A stretch of 64,000 nucleotides of DNA. Origin: Narthecium ossifragum. Taxonomy: Eukaryota; Streptophyta; Magnoliopsida; Dioscoreales; Nartheciaceae. The stretch lies in contig OY986975.1 in the NCBI GenBank assembly GCA_963920575.1, positions 15,841,897 to 15,905,896 of the forward strand, read 5' to 3'. The notes below the pieces were generated by a model that saw nothing but the letters and a program-made list of their open reading frames with translations, ran no database searches and was not told where the DNA came from. The position numbers and the translations under genes were made by a program. This document shows, piece by piece, positions 11,310 to 23,100 of the stretch. How positions within the stretch are numbered: the stretch's first letter is position 1; each line of letters opens with the position of its first letter.

Positions 11310-11734
11310 TCCTTTCTCCAATATTACTCATTCATTACTAATGTTGGCCCAATGGGCTGATAGGTTTAATTTCTAGCCGACTTAACTTGCCAGAGAAAAG
11401 GTCTCTGATGACCGTTCCGCTGAAAAGTATATATGGAAATCTGTCTCATTTTCCATTGACAATAATTTTTTTTTACAATGTCCAAAGCACTGTAAACTTG
11501 TATGTTGTCCATTTTTATGTTTTCTTTCTCTTTTTCCGTTGGCAATAAATTTTTGACGATAAATTACATTTTTAAGTAACTAAAGGAGTTATATAATAAT
11601 AATCAAAGTTTTCAGGGTTCTAACGTAAATTCGATTCTTTCTGAGAGGGATTATATATAATGAGGTCAGGTAGCGTGACCTCATTGAGCGTGACCTCATT
11701 CTTCTTTTAATTTTTTTTAATTTTTAAATCTTAT
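11310..11734. other. Non-coding sequence
   Basis: No gene seen. GCGTGACCTCATT occurs twice around 11673-11702, just before the minisatellite. Confidence 0.5.
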
Positions 11735-12534
11735 AATGTCATGGGTTTTCTCTCAATGTAATAGATAGAGTTTTCTCTCAAGTGAATGGGTTTTCTCTCA
11801 ACAGGGGTTTTCTCTCAATGAAATAGATAGAGTTTTCTCTCAACTGAATGGGTTTTCTCTCAATGTCATGGGTTTTCTCTCAATGAAATGGGTTTTCTCT
11901 GGTTTTATCTCAATGTAATAGATAAAATTTTCTCTCAACTGAATGAGTTTTCTCTCAATGAAACGGGTTTTCTCTCAATAGATAGAGTTTTCTCTCAACT
12001 GAATGGGTTTTCTCTCAATGTAATGGGTTTTCTCTCAACTGAATGGGTTTTCTCTCAATGTAATGGGTTTTCTCTCAATAGATAGAGTTTTCTCTTATTG
12101 GAATGGGTTTTCTCTCAATGGACTGGGTTTTCTCTCAATGAAATGGGTTTTCTCTCATTGGACTGGGTTTTCTCTCATTGGACTGAGTTTTCTCTCAATG
12201 AAATGGGTTTTCTCTCAATGAACTAGGTTTTCTCTCAATAAAATGAGTTTTCTCTCAATCAACTGAGTTTTCTCTCATTGGACTGGGTTTTCTCTCATTA
12301 GAATGAGTTTTTCCTCATTAGAATGGGTTTCCTCTCATTGGACTGGGTTTTCTCTCATTGGACTGGGTTTTCTCTCATTGGACTGAGTTTTCTCTCATAT
12401 GATTGAGTTTTCTCTCATTTTCTCTCATTGGATTGAGTTTTCTCTCAATGGACTGAGTTTTCTCTCATTGGATTAGGTTTTCTCTCATTGGACTGAGTTT
12501 TCTCTCATTTGATTGAGTTTTCTCTCATTGGAAA
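11735..12534. repeat. 20-bp minisatellite (GGGTTTTCTCTCA...)
   Basis: About 800 bp of copies of a unit near 20 bp, built on GGGTTTTCTCTCAATG or GGGTTTTCTCTCATTG followed by GACT, GAAT or AAAT. Variants with ATAGATAGAG are interspersed on the left. The 3' half is more homogeneous (CATTGGACT form) than the 5' half, suggesting expansion at the right side. It is not a telomere repeat. Confidence 0.95.
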
Positions 12535-12717
12535 GCATTAAAAATTGAATGCTTCATATTTCTCTTTCTGCATTAAACATCTAACACTCAAAAGTTTACA
12601 AATTGTGCACAAATAACAATAGAGGCAACAATTGCATTCAAATTTGCAGCAAAATCAAAACAATGTTCCTGATAAAATCAGCCAACTATTTCCAATTTAA
12701 AAATAAATCTAAGAATT

Positions 12718-13450
12718 TTAAATCAATGGTTCACTACAAGTTTTTCTGTTATGATGCCCCTCACGACCACACCGCCCACATCTAATGCTTTTCACTGGCT
12801 CACCCTTAGATCTGATCCTCTTCTTCTTCGGCCTGGCTGGAGGCCTCCTAGATAAGGGAGGGAGGATGGCTTCTTCTTTTGAGACATTGTCTGGCTTGTA
12901 AATTATTGGAATTGGAAAAATTGGAAATGAGTAACATTGTGCGTATGTCGATGTGTGAAGATAACCATCCACAAATAAATTCAGATCTCCTTCAATATGT
13001 AGGATACATGCTATGGCATGCGAACATGGAAGACCATTTAACTGTCATTGTCGACATGAACATGTCCAATTTGTCAAATTAACTGAAGCTGAAGGAATCG
13101 AATTAACCTCAAATATTGTAGGAGTAGACTTATGGACAAACCAAGTCCTTGCTTCATCCAAAAGCTTGAGAAATCCTCAGTTCATATTCAGGACATATGA
13201 CTGAATTCCATCTTTTGCAAGCATCTCTCCTATCTGCGTATACAAACATATTTTCAATAACAACAAGTATACTAAGTATTAACATAAATACAAGAAGATT
13301 TCACAAGTATATGCACCAGATATTTGTTGCATCAACTTGAGCCTTATCAAATCCACCATATTAACAAGATGTGAGGTGATTGGCCGGATTTGGTTAACAG
13401 CCAGGGTTGCTGTGACCCTGCTGCATTTCTGATTAGCCTTTGGGCTCAAC
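12718..13450 (-). pseudogene. MuDR-type transposase remnant (SWIM and zinc knuckle)
   Basis: Read on the minus strand from about 13450, fragments match the C-terminal half of plant Mutator-like transposases. First comes the helix before the SWIM domain (LVNMVDLIRLKLM). A SWIM zinc finger follows, with WTCSCRQ, an in-frame TGA where Trp is expected, then QLNGLPCSHAIA, supplying the C-x-C and C-x-H ligands. Then come IIYKP, a basic RPKKKRIRSKGE segment and a C-terminal zinc knuckle (CGRCGREGHHNRKTC). The knuckle has one extra residue relative to the usual CX2CX4HX4C spacing. It ends at TAG at 12718. The DDE catalytic core is absent and frames break near 13210 and at the A/T run around 13490. 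Dead transposase gene; no terminal repeats were matched to it with confidence. Confidence 0.85.
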
Positions 13451-14821
13451 CAGTCCACAAAATAAAGGGAATACATAAAACTATAAAAAAAAAAAAAAAA
13501 AAAAACATATTCTGGCTCTGTTTTTTTTTTTGGAAGAATTGACACGCAAAAAAAAAACAGGAAAATCTCATGGGTATCAATAAAAATCTAATCAGATTCT
13601 TTTTTTCATCTTTTTTTTTACTTTCTTAGATTCTGTCACGTTGTGAACATGGGAAGGGCATGTGAGCATGTGGGAGGGTTCAGGGAGGAGATCAAGGTGT
13701 GGGTCAGAGACACAGTGATTCGTGCTGTATGTGCAGTGGAGAGATAAGATAGGGGAGATATGTGTATGTGTGTAGGAGAGAAGATAATATGGACCACATG
13801 AGAGATGAGTAGAGCAAGCTTCTCACAATCTCACGTCAGAACTTTTGCTACTTTTCTTTGAGAACAGCGTACTCTGATATTGTGGGTAGGAGAGAAGATA
13901 ATATGGACCACATGGCGACCACAGCGAACGCGATTTTATCGCGAACCGCGGAACAACGTAACTAAACCCTTTTGGGGGTTTTCGGCTTAAAACTTATGAA
14001 CGGGTTTTTTAAACAATAAAGTTTGGGTAACTTGGTGTTTTAGTCAATTATTCGTAACTTTTACCTTATCTAATATACAAATTTATCATATTTTCAATCC
14101 AAACGGACTCTCAGTGTCGATAGATGAGTTCATCCATATGAAGAGTTGAATCAAGTTCCACTCGAATGTTTGACATGATATATCTATTTTTAAATTTGTT
14201 TAGATTGGCTGTCATGTTAATTACATAAGTATACTGTTTTCAAATCCCTTGAAACTTGAATGTAATCAGACCCGAACTTGGTGGAAAACCCAAGAATTTC
14301 TGAATTAATATCATCAAAATCTCCTATACATATCACGAAACTCCTTAAATTACTGACCATTTCACAAAATTTCCTGAAAGCATAGGATCATTTAAAAGAA
14401 AGAAAAAAACAAAATTAAGTAATATAGAATATATAGGCAAAACTACTAAACTCTCTCCACAGCTTGATTAATTATGCACTCATTTATATTAAGATTAAAT
14501 CCCTTAACTTAACGAAAGGGGTTATGTGAAGCGATCCTGTATTTTTTTAATATGATTTTGTGATATTATTAAAATTTTTGCTTTGACTGATATCTTTTCA
14601 AGAGATTTTATCATATTAATTCAACTTTTTTAGAATTTGAACTTAATGGCTAAGGAGGCCCAGTGGTGATTTCATCTCTCTCCCCTTCTCTACCGTACCA
14701 CCTCCCCTTCCCCGCCCCTCCACCGCCATCTTACCGAGCCACCACAGCCACGCCACCTCACCCGCGGACATTGTTTAGAGAATGTTTTTTTATTATGAGT
14801 TGAGTTGTGAAGTTAGATTAA
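13451..14821. other. Non-coding, small direct repeat
   Basis: Holds A/T runs and a roughly 29-bp phrase (GTAGGAGAGAAGATAATATG and following) occurring at 13771 and 13887. Positions 14650-14770 are CT-rich. No gene recognised. Confidence 0.5.
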
Positions 14822-15677
14822 GGGAGTGTTTGGCTGCACCAAAGTGGAGATGGAGTGGGGTAACTGATGATACTCCCTTTATTTATGGGTGTTTGGTTCG
14901 GCCAGAGGGTCAGTGGAGTCCTGGGACTCGTCGGATTAAACACGTCTACTTTAGCGTTTTTACTTCGGCCAAAAAATCGACAGAGTCGGCCGACTGAAGT
15001 GGTTGGATTGAAATTAAATGCCAACCACTACTCCGTACACAGCCATTACTTCACCCACTTGAACTGGGTATCGGACTAGGGTTCTTCTCATCACCACCGT
15101 TCTCCTCCTCTCACTCGCGCCTCTCTCCCCGCTCCACGCTCGCCACTCCTCTCTCGCTCGCTCGGAGACCACTTCCATCTCCACGAGGGTATGTGTCATC
15201 TCCTCTCCGCCTCCCATTTCCTCGTCTCTCCCTCCCAAATATCCACTCTTTAGCTTCGTTTTTCCGTTTCTTTGGTCATCTCATTCCTCCGTCGAGGTTC
15301 TCCGCTGTTCTCAGATCCGGTTTCTAGTCTAGCCGGTGAGCGCCGATCTGATGGTTTAAGCTCTCTTCATCTAGATTTGTTGGTATTTTCTTCTCCGTTT
15401 TTGTTTTTCCGGGTGTTCTCTCCCTCCCAAAGATTCTCTCCGTTTTTATTTTTTTGAGATTTTCAGTGAAGGACCTACTCTTTTTTTTTCTGGGTGTTCT
15501 TTGTGGTGGATTTGTGCTTGATCTAGCATTAGAAGGTGCACTCTCCCTCCCGGATTTGTGCTTGATCTAGATTTGTTGGTGTTTGCTTCTCCATTTTTGT
15601 TTTCATGATAACCCTCTGACCCCCTCTCTTCTCTCTCTAGATTCGGATCTAGTTGGGTCGTCATCTAATCACTGTGT

Positions 15678-15770
15678 TTCTGGATCTGGGGTTTTGCAGA
15701 AGAGGACGCCAAGAACTCTAAGTTCATGCAGGAGCACAAAAGAAGGTGCGCAGATGTCTTCCATACTGTA
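15678..15770 (+). other. Exon-like block, copy 1 of a duplication
   Basis: TTCTGGATCTGGGGTTTTGC is followed by an AG acceptor and an open stretch reading EDAKNSKFMQEHKRRCADVF. A copy 291 bp downstream differs at three of 93 positions. The acceptor plus conserved open frame suggest a captured exon. I do not recognise the protein. Confidence 0.5.
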
Positions 15771-15968
15771 GGCATTGGCTTTTTCCCTGTTTCTTGGGCA
15801 ATTAGTTTTGGTCAAATTGAGCCAATTTTATCATTCGTGGAGCTTATAACTTATATCTTCACTCCTTAAATCATTGAAGTGAATGAATTTTATTTCTTGT
15901 GGTATAGCATCTTGAATATGTTGTATGCGTTTGGTTTTCTGGGATTTGTGCTTGATCTACAATTGTGC

Positions 15969-16061
15969 TTCTGGATCTGGGGTTTTGCAGAAGAGGACGC
16001 CAAGAACTCTAAGTTCGTGCATGAGCACAAAAGAAGGTGCGCAGATCTCTTCCATACTGTA
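15969..16061 (+). other. Exon-like block, copy 2 of the duplication
   Basis: Second copy of the 93-bp acceptor-plus-exon block. Its open stretch reads EDAKNSKFVHEHKRRCADLF, so all three base changes alter the peptide. It is followed by AT-rich intron-like sequence. Confidence 0.5.
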
Positions 16062-18063
16062 TTCATACTCATATGTTACATATGAATACTATGCAGCTTT
16101 CCACTATAAATTGCATCTTATTCACTGCAACTTAACTCTATGTTTTGTTGTCCTGATTTTTACTCTCTTTCTGCAGCAAATTTTGGATGATCTGCATTGA
16201 ACTTCAGGATGCCAAGCCTCTTCTAGTATGGTATATTTGTTTGGGTCATTGAGCTGGAATTTGCAGAATTGTCGAGCTATATATTCTATTTGCAATTTGA
16301 ACAGTTTAATTTATGTAATAACAGGGTAAACTGAAACTTCTCTTCAATGTATGAGGTATTCTCATAGCCTTACGGTTTTCATTTTTTTTCACCCCTTTAG
16401 ATTAAACTGAACTGATCACTGCCTGATTAGTATGTATAAAACCTGCAATGTTTGTGACCTCCTCAATGTGACTAAAACCATTCCAAATAATTCTCGGAAA
16501 CGTGCATCAGGAGGAGCAACTGAAGGACTGTTTGGAAAGCTAATTCTGATGGCTTGGCAGTCTTAATGGAAAGGTATACGCTTTGGTAAATGCATATATC
16601 TTATGTCAGTAAAGCTCTCTAGGATTGCTTGTGTTGTTCTTCCACTTTTTCATATCACTGGATTCTTCTTCGGAGACATAATAAATCCAACTTTCTATAA
16701 TCATTTCAACTTGCAGAGGAAAATGAGAGGAAAGCAAGGGGCACAAGCCTTAATCCTGAAGTAGAACACAGTATCTCTTGTCGCAAGGACCTGCAAAGCC
16801 ATCAACAAGGCCACAGCAACTAATCATGCAGTGGAAACGGATTCAAGGTGGCGATCAATTATACATTTATACTAATCAGCAGTTGAGTTGGCTGGGCGAG
16901 GTTAATTGGATTCTTAATGAAATTTTGTTGGAAAAATTGAAAACTTTTTGGGTATGAACCTAGGTTTCAGAATGATGAGATATGTTCTATAGATGTTAGT
17001 GGTACCTGAGCTTTTGATGCATGCCTGAGAGGAGGTGGTTATTTGTATCTAATTTTTTCCACCCATCGAGCCATTAGGCTAAACTTCGGAGAGAAAATAG
17101 AATTCGAACGATCTTCTTACTTGGTTTTCTGCATTCTTTGGACACGAGTTGTGGATAAAAAGTTCGCTTTTTTTGGTGGTTTTTTATGCAATACTGCTCA
17201 AGTATAGTACTGTATTCATCATCAGTCATGGTTTTCAAATGAAAGTTGGAAGAGTTTTAGACGTTAGCAATGCATATAGCGGGGCTGTATCAGAAACAAA
17301 CACTAGGCAGAATGAGTTTAAAGTTTTCAGGTTCCAACAGGTTCCATGTGTTGAAAATATAAAGAAGATTTTGTCAAATTTTTTCTGAAAAATAATGAGG
17401 TTCATCTGAACTTAGCTAACATGTCCATGCCAGTGAATAAGCATCACAATTCACAATGTTGATGCTTTTCTTGATCCGCAGCTTAAACTGATAAGAGAAC
17501 CATCATCAATCAGATCTAAGGAAACAATAAAGAACAAAGACTCAGATCTATCCAAAAAAACCTTCATATAAAATAACAGCTAATAATACATTTGCACTGA
17601 TTTTCCAATCCTTTCGATAATTTACCTTCGTCTATGTCGTCAAAACAAGTACAACAAGATATGATAATTTATTATATTTGGTAAAAATAGTCAAGGTGGA
17701 AAAATTAATGATTTTCTCCCACTAAATATTTTTTCGTATTATAAAAACACATCTAATACTTTTAAAATGTATTTAAGATTCATTTTTTGAAGCGTTTAAA
17801 CTCACCCCCTAGTCGGGGGTGACCATATCCTCACTTTCAGCACCAACCAAACAGCAGAAAGTCCAAAAGTCTGTTAACTCAACCTCCACTCCAACACGAA
17901 CCAAACAGCAGAAAGTTCAAAAGTCAGCCAACTCAGCTTCCACTCCAGTACCAACCAAACAGCAAAAACTGACAGGCCACTTCATAGGACTTCACTTTGT
18001 AAAAGTCTGCACTCCAGAAATGACTCCACTCCACCCAGTCTTGAGCAACCAAACATGCCCTAA

Positions 18064-18546
18064 GAGAAAATATTCACTTATATCAATCCCATATCAGAGT
18101 GCCATAAACACCATCACATGACCAAGCTTCCTAAACCAACAAGTAACCATATCGTCTTTCTGAATATATGATCTCCGAACATAAACGAATAAAATTGAAT
18201 CCAACTTCAAAACCTCAGCCCAAACCTCTCTGACCTAGGCACTCATGTATGGTGATCACGAGCTACTCTTGATAAGGATCTCCAGCACCTACCACCTACC
18301 GTGTGTCAGGCTCGACAACACTCAGTCTGATTGACAACACAACGGTTCACACCTCGTTGTCGAGCCTGACTCGCAACTTAAAAAAAAAGGGGTGTTAGCC
18401 ATAATAATGGCCTTTTGGGCGATTGGCAAAGATCAATGGCAATTTCGTAAATAAGATGAAATTGACATCAAATCGTCCATATCTTTGGCTTTGACATAAT
18501 TAGAGTATTTTGGTCATAACTTTTACACCAAGTGTCCAAACTGACC
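18064..18546. other. Non-coding sequence with a 15-bp-arm hairpin
   Basis: GTCAGGCTCGACAAC (18305-18319) and its exact reverse complement (18356-18370) surround a 36-nt loop. This could be a MITE tip or a structured transcript. Otherwise nothing is recognised up to the gap. Confidence 0.6.
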
Positions 18547-18746
18547 NNNNNNNNNNNNNNNNNNNNNNNNNNNNNNNNNNNNNNNNNNNNNNNNNNNNNN
18601 NNNNNNNNNNNNNNNNNNNNNNNNNNNNNNNNNNNNNNNNNNNNNNNNNNNNNNNNNNNNNNNNNNNNNNNNNNNNNNNNNNNNNNNNNNNNNNNNNNNN
18701 NNNNNNNNNNNNNNNNNNNNNNNNNNNNNNNNNNNNNNNNNNNNNN
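18547..18746. other. Assembly gap (200 N)
   Basis: Exactly 200 N characters, probably a placeholder. It directly abuts the 95-bp satellite, so it most likely represents unresolved satellite copies. Confidence 0.99.
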
Positions 18747-20052
18747 TTCAGCCTTTTACTTCCCATAATTGTAGTTACTTTTTCATAATTTGTAGTTACT
18801 ATGGCAAAAAAAAGGTAGGAAAACTGGGAAGTAACTACCAATATTTATAGTTACTCCCCATAATTTTAGTTACTTTTCCATAATTTGTAGTTACTATCGT
18901 AAAAAAAGGGTAGGAAAACTGGGAAGTAACTACCAATATTTGTAGTTACTTCCCATAATTGTAGTTACTTTTCCATAATTTGTAGTTACTATCCCAGGAA
19001 AAATGTAGGAAAACTGGGAAGTAACTACCAATATTTGTAGTTACTTCCCATAATTGTAGTTAGTTTTCTATAATTTATAGTTACTATCCCAAAAAGAAGG
19101 TAGGAAAACTGGGAAGTAACTACCAAAATTTGTAGTTACTTCCCATAATTGTAGTTCTTTTTTCATAATTTGTAGTTACTATCCCAGAAAAAAGGTGTTA
19201 CTTTTGCATAATTTGTAGTTACTATCGCAAAAAAAAGGTAGGAAAACTGGGAAGTAACTACCAATATTTGTAGTTACTCCCCATAATTATAGTTACTTTT
19301 CCATAATTTGTAGTTACTATCGCAAAAAAAGTAGGAAAACTGGGAAGTAACTACCAATATTTGTAATTACTTCCCATAATTGTAATTAATTTTTCATAAT
19401 TTGTAGTTACTATCCCAGGAAAAAGGTAGGAAAACTGGGAAGTAACTACCAATATTTGTAGTTACTTCCCATAATTGTAGTTACTTTTCCATAATTTGTA
19501 GTTACTATTCCAAAAAGAAGTTAGGAAAACTGGGAAGTAACTACCAAAATTTGTAGTTACTTCCCATAATTGAAGTTACTTTTTCATAATTTGTGGTTAC
19601 TATCCCAGGAAAAAGGTAGGAAAACTGGGAAGTAACTACCAATATTAGGTAGTTACTTCCCATAATTGTAGTTACTTTTTCATAATTTGTAGTTAATTTT
19701 CTATAAAAAAGGTAGGAAAACTGGGAAGTAACTACCAATATTTGTAGTTACTTCCCATAATTGTAGTTACTTTTCCATAATTTGTAGTTACTATCCCAAA
19801 AAAAAGGTAGGAAAACTAGGAAGTAACTACCAAAATTTGTAGTTACTTCCCTTAATTGTAGTTACTTTCCCATAATTTGAAGTTACTATCCCAGAAAAAA
19901 GGTAGGAAAACTGGGGAGTAACTACCAATATTAGGTAGTTACATCCCATAATTGTTGTTACTTTTCCATAATTTGTTGTTACTTTTCCATAAAAAAGGTA
20001 CGAAAACTGGGAAGTAACTACCAATATTGGTAGTTACTTCCCATAATTGTAG
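18747..20052. repeat. ~95-bp satellite with palindromic unit
   Basis: About thirteen head-to-tail units are visible. The landmark ACTGGGAAGTAAC recurs at 18823, 18918, 19013, 19108, 19246, 19339 and 19434, a spacing near 95 bp with one longer interval. Each unit contains GGGAAGTAACTAC, an 8-nt spacer (CAATATTT) and GTAGTTACTTCCC, a perfect 13-bp-arm palindrome. Further GTAGTTACT words follow. Minus-strand frames reading VVTSQFSYLF are artefacts. True array size is unknown because of the adjacent gap. Confidence 0.95.
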
Positions 20053-20073
20053 ATACTATTAATGCCCCCATTA

Positions 20074-20106
20074 ATGCATGCATCCAGTCATAGTGGATGC
20101 ATGCAT
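20074..20106. repeat. Hairpin with ATGCATGCATCCA arms
   Basis: ATGCATGCATCCA and TGGATGCATGCAT flank a 7-nt loop. The remainder of 20053-20420 is AT-rich and holds no gene. Confidence 0.7.
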
Positions 20107-23100
20107 GCCTTTCCTGTATTGGGAATAGGTGTATATATTCCCAACCACTCCAATTAATGTCAACAACCTAATTCAAAAATTATCGATCCATCTCTCATTT
20201 AATAAAATACATAAAAAATATTTTAGAGATAAAAAAAATATAGCCGTCCAAAAAGAGACTAAATGGTTTAAAAACTTTCAACGACACTAAATAGCAAACA
20301 CCTTCGTCTCGAAGAGATTAAACGGCAATTTTTCAAAAAAAAAAAAAACAATCATTTCTGCTTCAAGCACCGAAGTAGCAGCGACAGGCCTCCCCGCCAC
20401 CCATGTAACCTCCGTTCCAGACCAACACCCGCGGCATCGACCGCGTCGTCATCGCCACCCACTGCTACAACGACCTCGGCCTCGCCACCGCCAACTCCCT
20501 CGCCGTCCGAATCCAAACCCTACTCTCTCTCTCTTTCCTCTCTCCGCCAGTTAATTAGAATTCAATGTAATGGAGTTTTTGGGTTGGCAATGGCAGGGTC
20601 TGGAGAATGGGGCAAGGCAGGTGGAGGTTACTATCACTGGAATTGGCGAGAGGCCTGGGAATGCTGCGCTCGAGGAGGTGTGCTAATTGCTAATTTAGGG
20701 CATCTATTCTTTCCAAATTTCAGATTTTTTTCATCTCGCGGAGCTGATGTTGTTATCTTCGTTTAGGTTGTGATGGCTTTACGCTGTCGCAAAGGACTAA
20801 TAGGTGGGCTTTATACCGGGGTCAATGCTAGGCATATAATTCCTGCAAGCAGAATGGTTAGGTCGTAGAGTACAGCGGATTACAAGTACAGCCACATAAA
20901 CCTATTGTTGGAGCCAATGCCTTTTCACATGAAAGTGGTATTAACCAGGTATGGATGCGATGTTTCTATTCATGTTGTGATTTCACCCACATCCTTTAGC
21001 CTCATAAATCGTTGCTTAAGGTTAAATTCCCAAGCTTTACCTCTAAATATTTTGTGTTTCTTGCGCTTCAACATACTTATGAAGTGGATTAACCACATCA
21101 ATCTTGTTTAGGATGGGATCCTCAAGTTCAGAGGTACCTATGAAATCATTTCCCTTGAAGATATTGGATTGTCTAGATGTGAATCTGGTATTGTTCTAGG
21201 GAAGCTCAGGTACAAGTTTTTCTATCTATCTACACATGTATATCTTATGAATTCTGAATCTTCTTTGTTTTTTATCCGAGTGAATATTCTGAAAACTTTT
21301 ATCAACTTTTGTCTTCAGGACTGGTTTCATTTTCTGTTGTGAACTCCTGTAATATCCAAATTGTTTGAAATAGTTGTGATTCTTAACATTAAAACATAAG
21401 CAATGAAGGGAAAATATGGAAATATCACATCAGTTCATGGATTGCAACGGAATACTTCCTTTGGGATCACCTAATTCAGTAAGGATGTCTTAGATGTAGA
21501 ATGAAAAAAGAAATTGAAGCAAAAAGGCGAAAATGAAATCCTGATTCTTACCTCACATCCCCTTTGTTTGGGTGAATAAATGTTGACTTCTTCTCAAGCA
21601 GATCTCTAGTACCTTAGTATTTTGTCTTCTACAGCTGCACGTCTTCCTTGTTTGGGGGAAGAGACACTGATTTTAAAAGATAGGCTTCAAAGTTCAAAGC
21701 AATGTTGAATATCCCATTATGTGTAAAACTTCTCCTTTTGGATTAGTAAGACCAAAATATCTTGATGGGATAGTGGCATAGTAAAGCAGAATGAACAGGA
21801 GGCATGAGTTAGAATGACGTAAATTGAGCAACCTCTCTTGATCACTTTGTGATTGCACACCAGAAGTTTTAATCCGTTTTGCAGTCTCTTTGGCTTCCTT
21901 TGTTATCTTACCAGTGTACGACATTCACTTTCTTCTGTTATTTTATCAGTGTATGAAATTCTATCTTTGTGCTTCTTAGCTGTTACTATATTTCCTTTTC
22001 TTACTTTTGTTCATAAGAAACTTTTTCAAATCGTCTATTCTTAACTATTACTATAAATGCTCAGCGGAAGGAGAGGTCTGAAATCTCGACTTTTGAAGGT
22101 AATTTTGCTTGCAATTATCTTCTGCATCTGGACCTGCTAGATTAACTTGCATGGTACTTATCATGTGTTTTTGCCATAAATATCATGTCTCAGCTGGGTT
22201 ATGATTTTGATGGAAGGAGCTTGATGATATCTTCATGCGTTTCAAGGAGGTTGCTGATAGAACAAAGGTAGGCTTTTCATGCAAACGCAATTATGATTGT
22301 CCAAGCAATTTTATTGCCTAAAAATGCATAATTGGAGTTATATGCCAGTGAAGCATGTCCTTAGTGGGACTTGCATTTTTTGTGTACTCTAGTAAACTCA
22401 GTTTTAGAGGTTGGGCATCAGGTTGGGAGCTAGCTATGTAAAAGTTTCTCAATCATGTGACTGAGGTAGATGCAATTTTTAACTCCTTGATCATCTCGAC
22501 TTATATTTGGATGTTGCTTGCTCTAAAGGGCTCAGCAGATAACCTTCCATACATTCTCATCAAGATCGAAGTAGGCTTGTTGTGAAGACATTATCTGTTT
22601 GCATGAACATTCAGTTATAAATGTCGATGGTAACATGAATTCTCTTCCCTTTGAAAGGGGAGCTACATGTCGCTAAAAGATTTCTGAAAGTATCTTAGAT
22701 GGCTGTACAATGAAGTCTTCAATTCATTCCCTTCTGTTTGTATTGGAAAACCGAAGGTCGCTAGAGTGTTTTTGACATTTCATTCAATAGTACTAATGAA
22801 AAGACTTTTCTGGTGGCAGCATATCTCTGATGATGACATCGAGGCATTAATCTGCAATGAGAAGGTTCAGTCTCAGGCTATCTGGTCCCTTGGTGGTCTT
22901 CAGGTCGGATGATCAAATACTTGTATTATATGACTCCTACATTGACAGATATGCTTTTATCAGCCTACAACAACAATCACATCTTAGTATTACAGGTGAT
23001 GCATGGCACTTTTGGCTTTTGTACTGTAACAATCAAATTGATTGGGTTGGATGGAGAGGAGAGGGTCGCATCTTCTATTGGAGAGGGTCCTGTTGATGCA

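Larger units (their letters stand above)
14822..18060. mobile_element. PIF/Harbinger-like element carrying gene-like sequence
   Basis: The left end is GGGAGTGTTTGGCTGC and the right end, inverted, is GGGCATGTTTGGTTGC. TAA flanks both sides (14819-14821 and 18061-18063). GGGnnTGTTTGG ends with a 3-bp TWA duplication are the signature of PIF/Harbinger and Tourist elements. At 3.2 kb it is much larger than a MITE but shows no DDE transposase. The inside (15060-16900) instead has intron- and exon-like sequence, including a duplicated exon. It may be a non-autonomous element that captured part of a host gene. Near the right end, a CCAACCAAACAGCA-type phrase repeats three times (17840-17960). Confidence 0.65.

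Noticed and set aside
11735..12534. Interstitial telomere-like repeat
   Set aside because: The 20-bp GGGTTTTCTCTCAATG unit does not contain the plant telomere heptamer as its repeat.
10965..14110. CCGTTTGGATT-type inverted pair flanking the MuDR remnant
   Set aside because: Only about 20 imperfect AT-rich bases match and no target duplication was found, so it is not accepted as terminal repeats.
18500..18841. Open frames across the assembly gap
   Set aside because: They exist only because N was treated as sense codons.
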